From: Gammaproteobacteria bacterium
GTDB taxonomy: Bacteria > Pseudomonadota > Gammaproteobacteria > Legionellales > Legionellaceae
Assembly (NCBI GenBank): GCA_030147635.1
Contig: JASBUZ010000030.1
Coordinates: 1-64,000, forward strand
Length of the DNA: 64,000 bases
Reading direction: 5' to 3'
A model generated the notes under the pieces. The model was not told the DNA's origin, ran no database searches, and worked only from the letters and a program-made list of their open reading frames with translations. This document shows positions 18,337-27,861 of the stretch, in pieces. Position 1 is the stretch's first letter. Every line of letters begins with the position of its first letter. The translations under genes and the position numbers were made by a program.

Positions 18337-19311
18337 ATGTCTGAAATTACCCTCCTTGAAGCAGTTACCCAAGCACTCGCCTATGAGCTTAACCAAGATG
18401 AAGACGTTGTTATTTTTGGGGAAGATGTCGGTAAAAATGGTGGTGTTTTTCGTGCAACAGCAGGTCTTCAAGCACGCTTTGGTGAAAAACGTGTTTTTGA
18501 CTCTCCGCTGGCTGAGTCAATGATTGCAGGCCTTGCTATTGGTATGTCGACCCAAGGTTTGAAGCCAGTGGCTGAATTTCAATTTATGGGATTCATCTAC
18601 CCGGCCTTTAACCAAATTGTTTCTCATGCAGCGCGTATGCGTAACCGAACTCGAGGTCGATTAAGCTGTCCGCTGGTCTTCCGTGCGCCATTTGGTGGTG
18701 GTATCCATGCCCCCGAGCATCACTCTGAAAGTACAGAGGCTTTGTTTGCTCATATCCCAGGTCTACAAGTGGTGATTCCGTCCTCGCCCAAGCGTGCCTA
18801 TGGGCTTTTGCTGGCGGCCATGCGTAACCCAGATCCCGTTATCTTTTTAGAGCCTAAGCGTATCTACCGCTTGGTCAAGCAGCCTGTACCAGACGATGGT
18901 GAGGCACTCCCGCTTGGAAAATGCTTTACCCTCAAAACAGGTGAAGATGTCACACTCATCAGCTGGGGTGCAAGTATGCATGAAACCCTGCAAGCGGCCC
19001 GCCAGCTTGAGCAAGATGGTATTTCGTGCGAAATCATTGACGTCGCAAGCATCAAGCCACTTGATATAGACACCATTTTGAATTCTGTTGAAAAAACTGG
19101 CCGTGCCGTGATTGTGCATGAAGCGGCTAAAACCTGTGGCGTGGGTGCTGAGATTTCGGCACAAATTATGGAAAATAGCATGGATACCCTACTCGCCCCA
19201 GTACAGCGTGTCACAGGCTATGACGTCACCATGCCTTATTTTCAACTTGAAAAGCATTATCTACCTAGTGTTCGACGCATCACCGAAAGTGTGCTCGGCA
19301 TGTTGGCATAA
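18337..19311 (+). CDS. pdhB: Pyruvate dehydrogenase E1 component, beta subunit
   Basis: Beta subunit of the alpha2beta2 E1, 324 residues. It has the standard N-terminus (EITLLEAVTQAL), the VVIFGEDVGKNGGVFRAT loop, FDSPLAESMIAGLAIGMS, and the PFGGGIHAPEHHSES substrate-channel segment; the C-terminal half is the transketolase C domain (GASMHETLQAA, VGAEISAQI). The frame is open further upstream, inside pdhA, but the true start is 18337 with GAGGAG before it, directly after the pdhA stop. Confidence 0.9.
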   Translation: MSEITLLEAVTQALAYELNQDEDVVIFGEDVGKNGGVFRATAGLQARFGEKRVFDSPLAESMIAGLAIGMSTQGLKPVAEFQFMGFIYPAFNQIVSHAARMRNRTRGRLSCPLVFRAPFGGGIHAPEHHSESTEALFAHIPGLQVVIPSSPKRAYGLLLAAMRNPDPVIFLEPKRIYRLVKQPVPDDGEALPLGKCFTLKTGEDVTLISWGASMHETLQAARQLEQDGISCEIIDVASIKPLDIDTILNSVEKTGRAVIVHEAAKTCGVGAEISAQIMENSMDTLLAPVQRVTGYDVTMPYFQLEKHYLPSVRRITESVLGMLA

Positions 19312-19322
19312 ATGGAGTAATT

Positions 19323-20432
19323 ATGACTGTTTTCAACTTACCTGATTTAGGCGAAGGCTTACCAGATGCAGAAATTCATGAGTGGTTTGTCAAAGAAGGC
19401 GATGAAGTCACACTCGACCAGCCTTTGGTCTCTATGGAAACGGCTAAAGCCGTCGTTGATGTCCCCTGTCCACAAACAGGTGTCATCGACAAGTTATTTG
19501 GCCAAGCAGGTGACATCATAAAAACGGGTGAGCCCCTCGTTTCTTTTGTACAAGACAAAGCCGCACAAGCAGAAGACAAAGGTACTGTGGTTGGCACGCT
19601 TGAAGAAAGCAGCGAAAATTTCGAAGATGACTTTATCATCGGCTCAGCCACCCCAACCGCACGCGCCAAAGCAACCCCTGCGGCCAAACTTCGTGCTAAA
19701 AAATTAGAAATAGACATCAAAACCGTCACAGGCACAGGCGAGAACGGCCTCATTACCATTGAGGACATTGAGTTAGAAGCACAAAAGCAGGCAACCCCAC
19801 CTGAAGGCTTTGAGCCTTTACGAGGTGTTCGACGCGCAATGCTAAATAGTATGGTGGAATCTCATCAAACTGTTGTGCCAGTCAGTATTTTTGATGAAGC
19901 AGATGTCTCTGCCTGGGTCGGCAAAGATGACATTACCGTACGCCTTATCCGTGCTATTTGTACCGCGGCCGCAGAAGAGCCTGCCCTAAATGCCTGGTTT
20001 GATACCAAGCACGGTGCCCGCAAGTGCTTTTCTGAGGTACATTTAGGTCTTGCTATGGATAATGACGAGGGCTTATTCGTCCCGGTTATTCATGATGCAC
20101 AAGCCCAAAGTGATGAAGCACTACGCGCACAAATTAATGAGTTTAAAGTGAGCGTGCAAAACCGTACCGTGCCCGCAGAAAAGCTCACCGGCTCAACGAT
20201 TACCCTGTCAAACTTTGGCAAGTTTTCAGGTCGTTTTGCAAGCCCAATTATTGTACCACCCAGCGTTGCAATTCTTGCTGTTGGTAGACTATATGAAGGC
20301 GTTAAAAGCATATCAGGTGAACTAAGCTCAGCTCACCTACTGCCGCTTTCATTAAGCTTCGACCATCGGGCTGTTACTGGTGGTGAAGCTACCCGGTTCC
20401 TGGGAACGGTTATACAGTCTCTTACGTCGTAG
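19323..20432 (+). CDS. pdhC: Dihydrolipoamide acetyltransferase E2 component
   Basis: E2 core of the dehydrogenase complex, 369 residues. One lipoyl domain (1-76) has the lipoylation site Lys42 in METAKAVVDV. A short linker leads to the peripheral-subunit-binding domain (about 115-150, TPAAKLRAKKLEID...GLITIEDIE), which binds E1 or E3. The catalytic acyltransferase domain ends in SFDHRAVTGGEATRFL, with the catalytic His. No E3 gene follows; the 3' end of an lpdA gene is at the right edge of the window. The catalytic domain is short compared with enteric AceF, and there is only one lipoyl domain instead of three. Confidence 0.9.
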   Translation: MTVFNLPDLGEGLPDAEIHEWFVKEGDEVTLDQPLVSMETAKAVVDVPCPQTGVIDKLFGQAGDIIKTGEPLVSFVQDKAAQAEDKGTVVGTLEESSENFEDDFIIGSATPTARAKATPAAKLRAKKLEIDIKTVTGTGENGLITIEDIELEAQKQATPPEGFEPLRGVRRAMLNSMVESHQTVVPVSIFDEADVSAWVGKDDITVRLIRAICTAAAEEPALNAWFDTKHGARKCFSEVHLGLAMDNDEGLFVPVIHDAQAQSDEALRAQINEFKVSVQNRTVPAEKLTGSTITLSNFGKFSGRFASPIIVPPSVAILAVGRLYEGVKSISGELSSAHLLPLSLSFDHRAVTGGEATRFLGTVIQSLTS

Positions 20433-20442
20433 CCAAGCAACT

Positions 20443-21450
20443 TTATAGGCTCGACACTGGCGCTTCTGTGGGTTGCAGGTCTATGGCTTTAGGAGTTGCC
20501 ATCATACCATAGGTCGCCAGCCCCGCCACCAAACTAAAACCCACAGCCATACAAGAGGATGAGGATATATTTTCCAAATCGTTCACGATTGCTGTACGTA
20601 AGCAGCTTAATGCGCAGCCAAACGTCACCACAGCACAAGCACCCAAAATGGCCCGAGCTCGCCAAGCAATTGTACTGTATAAGTTCAGCGTGGCCTGAGC
20701 CTGTTGCACTGTTGCTTGTTGCTTTGTTAAATTGGCATCTAATTGTTTCAAGGTTGTAGCCAAGTCTGGTCCATAATAGCTATGAAGTGACTCAATTCTT
20801 GCTAAAAAATCAGCAATCTCCTCCGGCGTTCTTTGAGCCATCCACTGCTTCAGTTCTGCAGCATTCTCAATTAAGTTCACTTCCTCTGCCCCATCACGCA
20901 CCAACCAGCGAAGCTTCAACCCTTTCGCTTTAGCAACACGTAGAATATGTGCTGAGTCTCTTCGGGAGAATGCAATATTTGTTAATGGGTCTAAAAGTTG
21001 CTTACAGTTTAGTTTTTTCTCTATACCTGTTTTATGGGCTGGCCTGGTATTATGATGGCGTACCAAATTATCGATATTATACTGTCGACCACCTGCTATC
21101 ACGACTTGTTTAGCTGCGGGAATACTCTCCCAATCTGCCGGATCGGTTTCATTTTCTGGGCTCACTTTAACAAGCGCAATCAGTGCTGCATGTGCCGCAT
21201 CGGCAAGCCATATAGACTGGTGAGCTATAAATTCACGCTCAGCCCTTTTTATCACGGCTACTAATTTAGGTTTGAGTGTTCGAATAAGTGCTGCTTTTTC
21301 TGCTTCAGAAAGCGCAACGGGGCTCGCATAAAAAAGTTGTCCGAGGTAAGAGCGATTATCATGCAAGCGCTTTAAGTCCTCCAGGATCTTAGCAACATCT
21401 TCTTGAGATGCAAAATGCTCTAACCCTTTTATTTCTACAGAAAGATTCAT
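20443..21450 (-). CDS. Unknown protein with C-terminal membrane helices
   Basis: 335 residues. The N-terminal 100 residues are helical, a central part of about 115-190 contains QYNIDNLVRHHN and LLDPLTNIAFSRRDSAHIL, then a coiled coil (about 240-265, LKQLDANLTKQQATVQQAQ), and two probable membrane helices (about 272-295 and 303-322). The central DPLT...F...D...IL arrangement is reminiscent of the second half of U-box-like modules in Legionella effectors, but the first half is not convincing, so I leave the function open. AAGGGG precedes the ATG. It converges on pdhC with a gap of only 10 bases. Confidence 0.7.
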   Translation of the reverse strand: MNLSVEIKGLEHFASQEDVAKILEDLKRLHDNRSYLGQLFYASPVALSEAEKAALIRTLKPKLVAVIKRAEREFIAHQSIWLADAAHAALIALVKVSPENETDPADWESIPAAKQVVIAGGRQYNIDNLVRHHNTRPAHKTGIEKKLNCKQLLDPLTNIAFSRRDSAHILRVAKAKGLKLRWLVRDGAEEVNLIENAAELKQWMAQRTPEEIADFLARIESLHSYYGPDLATTLKQLDANLTKQQATVQQAQATLNLYSTIAWRARAILGACAVVTFGCALSCLRTAIVNDLENISSSSCMAVGFSLVAGLATYGMMATPKAIDLQPTEAPVSSL

Positions 21451-21522
21451 GACCTACCCCTTAAAAAATAGAATAGAGCAGGCCATGATAACATAAAGAT
21501 CTAATTTTGAACACAAAGTTCT

Positions 21523-22953
21523 TTATTTGTTAGATGGAACCACTGTCACTCTAAACACATAAGATGATGCAGAAGAGTCGGCTTTTATGTTTGTATTTGG
21601 CATAGTGCTCTGTATCCCACCCGCGATATATCCAATCACGGTTGGCCGATGAATATTATCTAAATTTATTACCCGATTAGGATATGATGGAATATCTGCC
21701 GGCATAAAATATGCACCCGCACCAAAAAGCAATTGATTACCTTCATTTGGAGGGCTTTGTGCAAAAATAGCAGGATATTCACTATTCATTAAATAATGAG
21801 TAAATTGACCGCTCTTATCCATTTTTATCGTGGTAATTTGGTTAATAAAAGGCACTAAAGGGTCTGTCTTAAACACGCCATTTTCATAATAACCATATGA
21901 CATCCCTCCAAAAAAAATATTGTACATACTTACACTTTTTCTAGAATAAAGCCCCGCAACTGCACTCGAATAATGATTCATGCCTTGTTTAAAAGTCGTC
22001 GGTAATTTAGGGTCTGCCATCACAGGATTCCCCTGCTCATCAATCACAACTGGAACTGTCCAAATTCCTGTAGCAGGGGTAAAAACACCAGAGTAAACAA
22101 CTAAACCATATTGAAGGCGGTTATTTTTATTCAGCAACACCGGAGCGACATTCAGGTCTCGACGTCGAAAATTAGCATCGGGTATTTTAGGTTTTGACTC
22201 ATAGATATCGGCTGCTAACTGTCCACTTACTTCTTTAATTTGGAACTGCCTAATTTGCTCACTGTAAACCCCATCACTCGCATCGGTATAAACACCTGAA
22301 AAGTTCTGTCCAAACACCAGCTGCATAACACGCCCAAGCTTATACATGCGCCCTCCAGTTATCTGAAAGGTCGGATGATACAATTGACGAATATTTTTAA
22401 TGACTGAGTGATTTTTATTATTTGGCTCTGTAACCCACTTAAAAATCCCTGGAAGATTAATTGCGGTTAACACAGGCTTGGTATCAAATTGTCCGGTTGC
22501 AGTATTAATACCATACCCGCCTGTCATATAGAGTGTTGTACTATTTTGATAGCCTTGCGGTGCTGTCACAGACAAAGTATCAATTTGCTGTTGGTTCAAT
22601 CCTGAGCTTGGATCTTGTAATGAACGAGAAGCAGTAAACCCTGTTGTCGGATTAAAGACATAAATACTCGTATTTTGCGCAGGTATAGGGAATGGATCCA
22701 CTCCATGAAAACCATGCAAACCATTGGTACGTCCTGCAATAAAAATCCAGTTTCCTCGATAAGTACCCACAACGCCCGAGTGAACTCCAGCTGGCAGTCG
22801 AGACTTCATTTGCTCCACTACAATGCGAAAGGGAAGCTCTGATTCAGGCAAAATGGGACTTAATTCATCGGTTTGATTTGCTGTTGCGTGCACCAGTGAA
22901 GCCAACATACAAAGCCCCGCTCCCTCGCATAGCTTTTGAAAAAAATACTTCAT
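21523..22953 (-). CDS. Exported kelch-like beta-propeller protein
   Basis: 476-residue secreted protein. After a signal peptide (ending near LVHATA) the sequence is rich in beta strands with repeated Gly-rich turns of kelch type: SGVVGTYRGNWIFIAGRTNG, TTLYMTGGYGIN, LVVYSGVF, YNIFFGGMSYGYYENG and VIGYIAGGIQS. The blades are diverged, so blade number cannot be stated. It starts 12 bases after a beta-barrel gene and is probably cotranscribed with it, suggesting an envelope or surface role. No catalytic residues recognised. Confidence 0.65.
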   Translation of the reverse strand: MKYFFQKLCEGAGLCMLASLVHATANQTDELSPILPESELPFRIVVEQMKSRLPAGVHSGVVGTYRGNWIFIAGRTNGLHGFHGVDPFPIPAQNTSIYVFNPTTGFTASRSLQDPSSGLNQQQIDTLSVTAPQGYQNSTTLYMTGGYGINTATGQFDTKPVLTAINLPGIFKWVTEPNNKNHSVIKNIRQLYHPTFQITGGRMYKLGRVMQLVFGQNFSGVYTDASDGVYSEQIRQFQIKEVSGQLAADIYESKPKIPDANFRRRDLNVAPVLLNKNNRLQYGLVVYSGVFTPATGIWTVPVVIDEQGNPVMADPKLPTTFKQGMNHYSSAVAGLYSRKSVSMYNIFFGGMSYGYYENGVFKTDPLVPFINQITTIKMDKSGQFTHYLMNSEYPAIFAQSPPNEGNQLLFGAGAYFMPADIPSYPNRVINLDNIHRPTVIGYIAGGIQSTMPNTNIKADSSASSYVFRVTVVPSNK

Positions 22954-22965
22954 CTCAGTCCTTGA

Positions 22966-23679
22966 TTACCCAAATTGATAATTGATACCCAGTACACCCT
23001 GTACAATTTGATTTGAAATTTGAAAACGATTACCAATGTTGTCAAAAGAGGTGTAATCATTTGGCATCACCAAGTCGACTTTAAATCGCGCAGAAAACTG
23101 TTTAGATAAGGCATACTCGACGCCGCCACCAACTGCTGTACCAAATACTGACTTCTTCACACTGAATCCATTGAAAAATGGAACTGTATCTAGATTAGTT
23201 ATATCTCCCGCTACACTAACACCAGAAATACCTGCCGCTAAAAATAAAAAGGTTTTACCTGCAGAAATTCCTCCGACTGCTTCAAGCAATAAAACATTTT
23301 TTAATGCATTTTCAGCGTTCAGCTGATACAAAGCAAAAGGAGAACCATACACTTCTTGAAACTTAGCATTCATGAAGTTTGCGCTAAACTCTAGTCCATA
23401 AACGCCTGAAACCCGGGCGCTATCTAGTTGTTTCCGATACCCGACTTGTACCCCTCCCGTCAATTGCGGATTCAGGGCTTGCTTAATGGTCGCGTAAAAA
23501 GCAACAGCATCCACATCGGTCATGCTCAATGCATTTCTGACAACACCGATGTTAAGCCCAGCATATAATCCACTCCAAGTAGACACATTTACTTCGTCTT
23601 TTAAAAGCACTTGGGCAGACCCAGCACTAGAAAAAAGTACACAAGACAAAACTGCGCCAATCGACATATATCGCTTCAT
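22966..23679 (-). CDS. Outer-membrane beta-barrel protein (Omp25/31-like)
   Basis: 237 residues with signal peptide (cleavage near SSAGSA) and the typical beginning WSGLYAGLNIGVV seen in porin-family barrels, followed by strands such as GGVQVGYRKQ, GVYGLEFSANF and GGGVEYALSKQFSARFKVDLVM. It ends GVLGINYQFG, a classical C-terminal barrel strand closing near an aromatic residue. It lies between the M28 peptidase gene and the kelch-like gene on the same strand, 40 and 12 bases away. Confidence 0.8.
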   Translation of the reverse strand: MKRYMSIGAVLSCVLFSSAGSAQVLLKDEVNVSTWSGLYAGLNIGVVRNALSMTDVDAVAFYATIKQALNPQLTGGVQVGYRKQLDSARVSGVYGLEFSANFMNAKFQEVYGSPFALYQLNAENALKNVLLLEAVGGISAGKTFLFLAAGISGVSVAGDITNLDTVPFFNGFSVKKSVFGTAVGGGVEYALSKQFSARFKVDLVMPNDYTSFDNIGNRFQISNQIVQGVLGINYQFG

Positions 23680-23719
23680 CTAAAATCCCTTTCACACTTA
23701 AATAAGAACCAAAAGTCTA

Positions 23720-25561
23720 CTACTCCCTGGACTGCGCAACAACTACCAATTGAGTCTCTACATTATTGCGACGTACCATCAAAGTGACTGGCTCTCCAAC
23801 CTGTAGTGTGTTCAACGTAAACGTATATTCATAAATATCATGAATTTTTTGACCGGCAAGCTCAAAAATCACATCTCCTGCCCGAATACCTGCACGCTCA
23901 GCAGGGGAGTTTTTTGCAACCCCTGACACTTTCACGCCTTGGATATCCATACTTGTGTAATCTGGAATTGTTCCTAAATAAACCCTAAGCCCTCTGCTCG
24001 GTTTATCGCCGGTTTTAGGGACGTGTTGATAGTCAATAAACCCTGACTCGAGCTCGAGTGTTTTAATCATCTCAACCAAAAAACTTAAAATACGCGCCAT
24101 GCCTACATAATTCAGTGTCTCTGGTTTATCACGAGACGTATGATACTCGTCATGTGCTCCAGTAAAAAAATTAAGTATTGGCACACCTTGCATATAAAAT
24201 GGGGTTGAATCTGTTGGTAAATAAGGATCGTCTTGTAAACCCAAGGACATGGGGTATGCTCGGTTTACTTGCTCAATCAGTTTTGGCCATCTCGAGCTGG
24301 AAGCAACTCCCTGAAGTAATAACTTCTCCCTAAGGCGCCCAACCATGTCTAAATTAATGTCTAACTCAATTGTAGGTCTCATGGCTTGATTGGAAGACTG
24401 CTGCATCAAGTTTTTGACAAAATAAGATGAACCAATAAACCCCAACTCTTCGCCCGACCAAATTGCAAACAAAATATCTTTATTACCTTTAAGCTGCCCT
24501 TCTGATTTAAGTTGACTCAAACAAACTGCAGACTGCAAAACAGTAGCTACTCCAGAGGCATTATCATCTGCTCCATAATGTATACGCTTTTGAGCACTGT
24601 CTGACTCTCGCGAGGCACCCAGTTCACCATGCCCGAGATGATCGACATGCGCACCGATTAAAAGCGTAGAGGAGGTTTCCATAGAGAGCTTGAGCCTTGC
24701 AAGCACATTGCGGCCCATTCTCCTACTCTGCAATAAGTCGACTTGCCCTGAAACATGAATACCTTTTAAAACAGGCATTTCTACTGCCATATTACTATCT
24801 AATTTATCTTGCAGCGCTTTCAAAGATTTCAAAGGCGCGTTACTCAATTTAAGTAAGCTGTCTACCACTTCATCTCGAACTGAAATAGCCAACATATCGG
24901 AGCCAGATAGTGAGGTATCTAACTTCAGCGGTACAAGTTGTTCCCGCACCTTTGAGTTAGGGCCACTCACAAAAATAATGCCTCGGGCCCCGTGACTTTT
25001 AGCGGTAAAAGCTTTGTAGCGCAAAGAAGCATAGGGTCTTAGCTGATTTTTCTGTTCTTCACTTATTTTTTCGGGCAAATACCTAAAAACGACGACATAT
25101 TTATTTCTCACATCCAAGTCATGGTAGGTATCATAAGCTGGCAATGCATTTAAGGCAGGTGCTGTAATCCCATATCCTGCAAAAACCAACTCTGACGTTT
25201 CAAAAACCAAGTTGTCTGAGAAAGCCAAAGGTCGCCATGCATCCCCCACCTGAAACGTCTGTTTCTCTCCGACTTGATTTACAATAGAAAATGCATTGTG
25301 CTCCCCTAAATCAACACCAGCGATAAATTGAAAGTTCTGAAAAAAAGAACCTTCATCGCCTGCAGGCTCAAGACCTAAGCGCGCGAAAAGATTTGCTGCA
25401 TATTGAGTTGCTATTTGCTCGCCTAATGTTCCGGTCATCCGACCTTCTAATGCTTCAGAGCTCAAAAACGATACATGCTTCTTAAGTTCTAAGACGTGGG
25501 CATCAGCACCACTTGAAAAACAAAACCCAAGTAGCAATAAGCCTCTAAGTACGCACCTCAT
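23720..25561 (-). CDS. Exported M28-family metallopeptidase with PDZ domain
   Basis: 613-residue periplasmic or secreted aminopeptidase-like zinc enzyme. Signal peptide, a protease-associated insert (about 120-280), then the M28 core with metal ligands in GAHVDHLGHG (His305), HYGADDNASG, WSGEELGFIGSSYF, the LDMVGR strand, and HDEYHTSRDKPE. A PDZ domain follows at about 520-605 (SPAERAGIRAGDVIFELAG), probably for substrate or partner binding. Metal ligands are all present, so it should be active. The first 17 bases overlap the end of the small CXXCH gene upstream. Confidence 0.85.
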   Translation of the reverse strand: MRCVLRGLLLLGFCFSSGADAHVLELKKHVSFLSSEALEGRMTGTLGEQIATQYAANLFARLGLEPAGDEGSFFQNFQFIAGVDLGEHNAFSIVNQVGEKQTFQVGDAWRPLAFSDNLVFETSELVFAGYGITAPALNALPAYDTYHDLDVRNKYVVVFRYLPEKISEEQKNQLRPYASLRYKAFTAKSHGARGIIFVSGPNSKVREQLVPLKLDTSLSGSDMLAISVRDEVVDSLLKLSNAPLKSLKALQDKLDSNMAVEMPVLKGIHVSGQVDLLQSRRMGRNVLARLKLSMETSSTLLIGAHVDHLGHGELGASRESDSAQKRIHYGADDNASGVATVLQSAVCLSQLKSEGQLKGNKDILFAIWSGEELGFIGSSYFVKNLMQQSSNQAMRPTIELDINLDMVGRLREKLLLQGVASSSRWPKLIEQVNRAYPMSLGLQDDPYLPTDSTPFYMQGVPILNFFTGAHDEYHTSRDKPETLNYVGMARILSFLVEMIKTLELESGFIDYQHVPKTGDKPSRGLRVYLGTIPDYTSMDIQGVKVSGVAKNSPAERAGIRAGDVIFELAGQKIHDIYEYTFTLNTLQVGEPVTLMVRRNNVETQLVVVAQSRE

Positions 25562-25793
25562 GCTTAAACATTTCCTTTAATTCACCGGCTAAGCTATCTT
25601 GATATTGACTGGAGAGAAGACGTTTTGGAGAAATATCTGAGGAAAGTTTTGTCGTCTGCGCTTGATGACACTGCATGCATCTTTGATTGAGCGTACTGCG
25701 TGGCTTCTTAGTAGCGAACTCACAAGGTAGGCCAGCGTTCACAGAGAACGCTGGTAAAACTAGCAACTCAGCTAATAATAAGAGTCCTTTCAT
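25545..25793 (-). CDS. Small exported CXXCH protein, possible mini cytochrome c
   Basis: 82-residue protein with a signal peptide (MKGLLLLAELLVLPAFSVNA) and one CMQCH sequence, the haem c attachment motif, near residue 38. A full cytochrome c domain would need a distal Met ligand and about 80 mature residues; here only 62 remain, with one late Met (EMFKHEVRT). AAGGAG precedes the ATG by 10 bases. It lies between fadJ and the M28 peptidase gene and overlaps the latter by 17 bases. Haem binding is uncertain; a metal-binding or oxidised CXXC role is possible. Confidence 0.55.
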   Translation of the reverse strand: MKGLLLLAELLVLPAFSVNAGLPCEFATKKPRSTLNQRCMQCHQAQTTKLSSDISPKRLLSSQYQDSLAGELKEMFKHEVRT

Positions 25794-25806
25794 TACGAGT
25801 CACTCC

Positions 25807-27861
25807 TTAGTCTGAAATAGGCGCATTTCCAATACTACTATCGGCTTTAAAACGCGCACCATACTGAGTTTCTAGCTCAGCAAAAGAGGCATTCAGCTTA
25901 TCCTTTCCAAATGCTTTAGCGTACTGCATAGGACCACCTCTAAACGGAGCAAACCCTGTACCAAAAATCATGCCAGCATCCAGTAAGTCAGCATCAGCCA
26001 CCACTCCTTCTCTGAGACATGCCGCCGCCTCATTCACCATACGTAAAATTAAGCGATGTGCAATTTCATCCATGTGTGAAGCCGCTTCTTCTTTAAGTGT
26101 CGCCTTATTTGTAATAGGCTTACCTTGCTTGTACTTATAGAAGCCTTCACCAGACTTACGACCTAGTTTTTTCGCTTCAACCATCTCTTCGATACGCTTT
26201 GGCACACTGCCGCCATAATGCTCCGTCAGGTTTGAAGCAACCGCGAGGCAAACATCAAGTCCAACTGTATCGGCAAGCTCAACCGGCCCCATCATCATGC
26301 CAAAAGATTTTGCGGCTTCATCAATCACTTCAGGTGCAAAACCATCTTCCAGAAGCTGGATACACTCTAACAGATACGGCATAAGTACTCGGTTTACTAA
26401 GAAACCTGGACTTGACTTCACCGGCAGAGGCAAGCGTGAAATTTGATTCACAAATGCTGCAGCATCATCCTGAACACGAGTTAAGGTTTTCTCAGCACTG
26501 ACAATCTCCACCAACTCCATACGAGATACTGGATTAAAAAAGTGAATGCCAACCAAGCGTCCTGGCTTTTTCATCACAGTACTGATTTCATCGAGTGGAA
26601 TACTTGAGGTATTCGTTGCAAGAATTGCCTCAGGCTTTGCAACTGCTTCTGCATGCTTAAAAATATCTTGTTTCACTTCAAGGTTTTCAAACACTGCTTC
26701 AATAATCACATCAGCAGTTTTCAAGCCATAACCATCTGGATCTGGTGTCAGTCTATCCATTGCCGCTTGAACTAAGCGTGGCTTTTTTAAAGTTTTCTTA
26801 AATAAGGTCTGTGCACGCCCAATCGCTGGTGCAATTTGTGCATAACTTTGGTCTTGCAGAGTCACACGCAAGCCTTGTTTAGCGCACCAAGCAGCGATAT
26901 CGCCCCCCATTACGCCCGCGCCTATCACATGTACGTGTTTTGCCTTAAATCTTGAAGCTTTAGCAAAGGCTTTCATACGCTCACGCAACAAGAATAAACG
27001 AATTAAATTCTTTGCTGTATCACCTTCAGTTGCCAACTTCACCACGGAATCTGCTTCCATACGATATGCGCGCTCATTAAAGCCAGACTCTTTTTCCCAG
27101 AAATCAATCACAGCAAAGGGAGCTGGGTAATGCGCTTTACGTACTTTTTTAGCCACTTCATGGCGTAGTAACTTTGCCATCAAGAAGCGAGCGGGTGTGT
27201 AAGCATCCAGGCTTTGCAAAAACGATGGCTTGTGTTTCGCTGGTTTATTCTTCACATAGTAAACCGCGGCACGCTTTAGTTGTCTAAGCGGTACAACATC
27301 ATCAACCATACCCAGTTTTTTGGCTTTTTTAGCACGTAACATGGAGCCGGTTAAAATCACTTGAGACAGCGCGTTAAAACCACCAATTAAGCGTGGTAAG
27401 CGCACAACGCCACCCCACCCCGGGTGAATTCCAAGTAAAATTTCTGGTAAGCCCAAGCGTGTGTCATCGCTGTCAGTTGCAATTCGATAATCACAAGCCA
27501 AAGCAAGCTCCATACCGCCGCCCAAACAAAACCCATCAATCATGGCGACAGTTGATATTTTCATGCGCTCTAAGCGAGAAAATACTGCCTGGCCTTTGTT
27601 TAAAAAGGCACTGGCACGCTCAGGGACATCTAAGTCTGAAAAGGTTTTAACATCAGCACCGGCAATAAATCCTTTGGGCTTACATGAGTAAATAATTAAA
27701 CCTTGAATGTCTCTCATGTTTGCAATGTCTTGCAGTAACAAATTGAGCTCATCTAATACTTCGGCATTGATGCTATTGGTGCCTTGCCCAACTCTATCGA
27801 GTCCAAGCCAAATAATATTGTCTGCATCTTTATCCATGCACCATTGTTTTTCATTAGCCAT
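25807..27861 (-). CDS. fadJ: Fatty acid oxidation alpha subunit (enoyl-CoA hydratase / 3-hydroxyacyl-CoA dehydrogenase)
   Basis: Bifunctional beta-oxidation enzyme. The N-terminal crotonase domain has an oxyanion segment and catalytic glutamates in DGFCLGGGMELALACDYRIA and LGLPEILLGIHPGWGG. The dehydrogenase part has the NAD-binding HVIGAGVMGGDIAAWC, the FNPVSRMELVEIV motif with the usual catalytic His just before (VGIHFFNP), and a second C-terminal domain. 684 residues from ATG 27861; GGAGG lies 9 bases upstream, whereas an earlier GTG is too close to it. The first 8 bases overlap the fadI stop, so translation is probably coupled. Called FadJ rather than FadB because its partner is FadI-like. 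Confidence 0.88.
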   Translation of the reverse strand: MANEKQWCMDKDADNIIWLGLDRVGQGTNSINAEVLDELNLLLQDIANMRDIQGLIIYSCKPKGFIAGADVKTFSDLDVPERASAFLNKGQAVFSRLERMKISTVAMIDGFCLGGGMELALACDYRIATDSDDTRLGLPEILLGIHPGWGGVVRLPRLIGGFNALSQVILTGSMLRAKKAKKLGMVDDVVPLRQLKRAAVYYVKNKPAKHKPSFLQSLDAYTPARFLMAKLLRHEVAKKVRKAHYPAPFAVIDFWEKESGFNERAYRMEADSVVKLATEGDTAKNLIRLFLLRERMKAFAKASRFKAKHVHVIGAGVMGGDIAAWCAKQGLRVTLQDQSYAQIAPAIGRAQTLFKKTLKKPRLVQAAMDRLTPDPDGYGLKTADVIIEAVFENLEVKQDIFKHAEAVAKPEAILATNTSSIPLDEISTVMKKPGRLVGIHFFNPVSRMELVEIVSAEKTLTRVQDDAAAFVNQISRLPLPVKSSPGFLVNRVLMPYLLECIQLLEDGFAPEVIDEAAKSFGMMMGPVELADTVGLDVCLAVASNLTEHYGGSVPKRIEEMVEAKKLGRKSGEGFYKYKQGKPITNKATLKEEAASHMDEIAHRLILRMVNEAAACLREGVVADADLLDAGMIFGTGFAPFRGGPMQYAKAFGKDKLNASFAELETQYGARFKADSSIGNAPISD

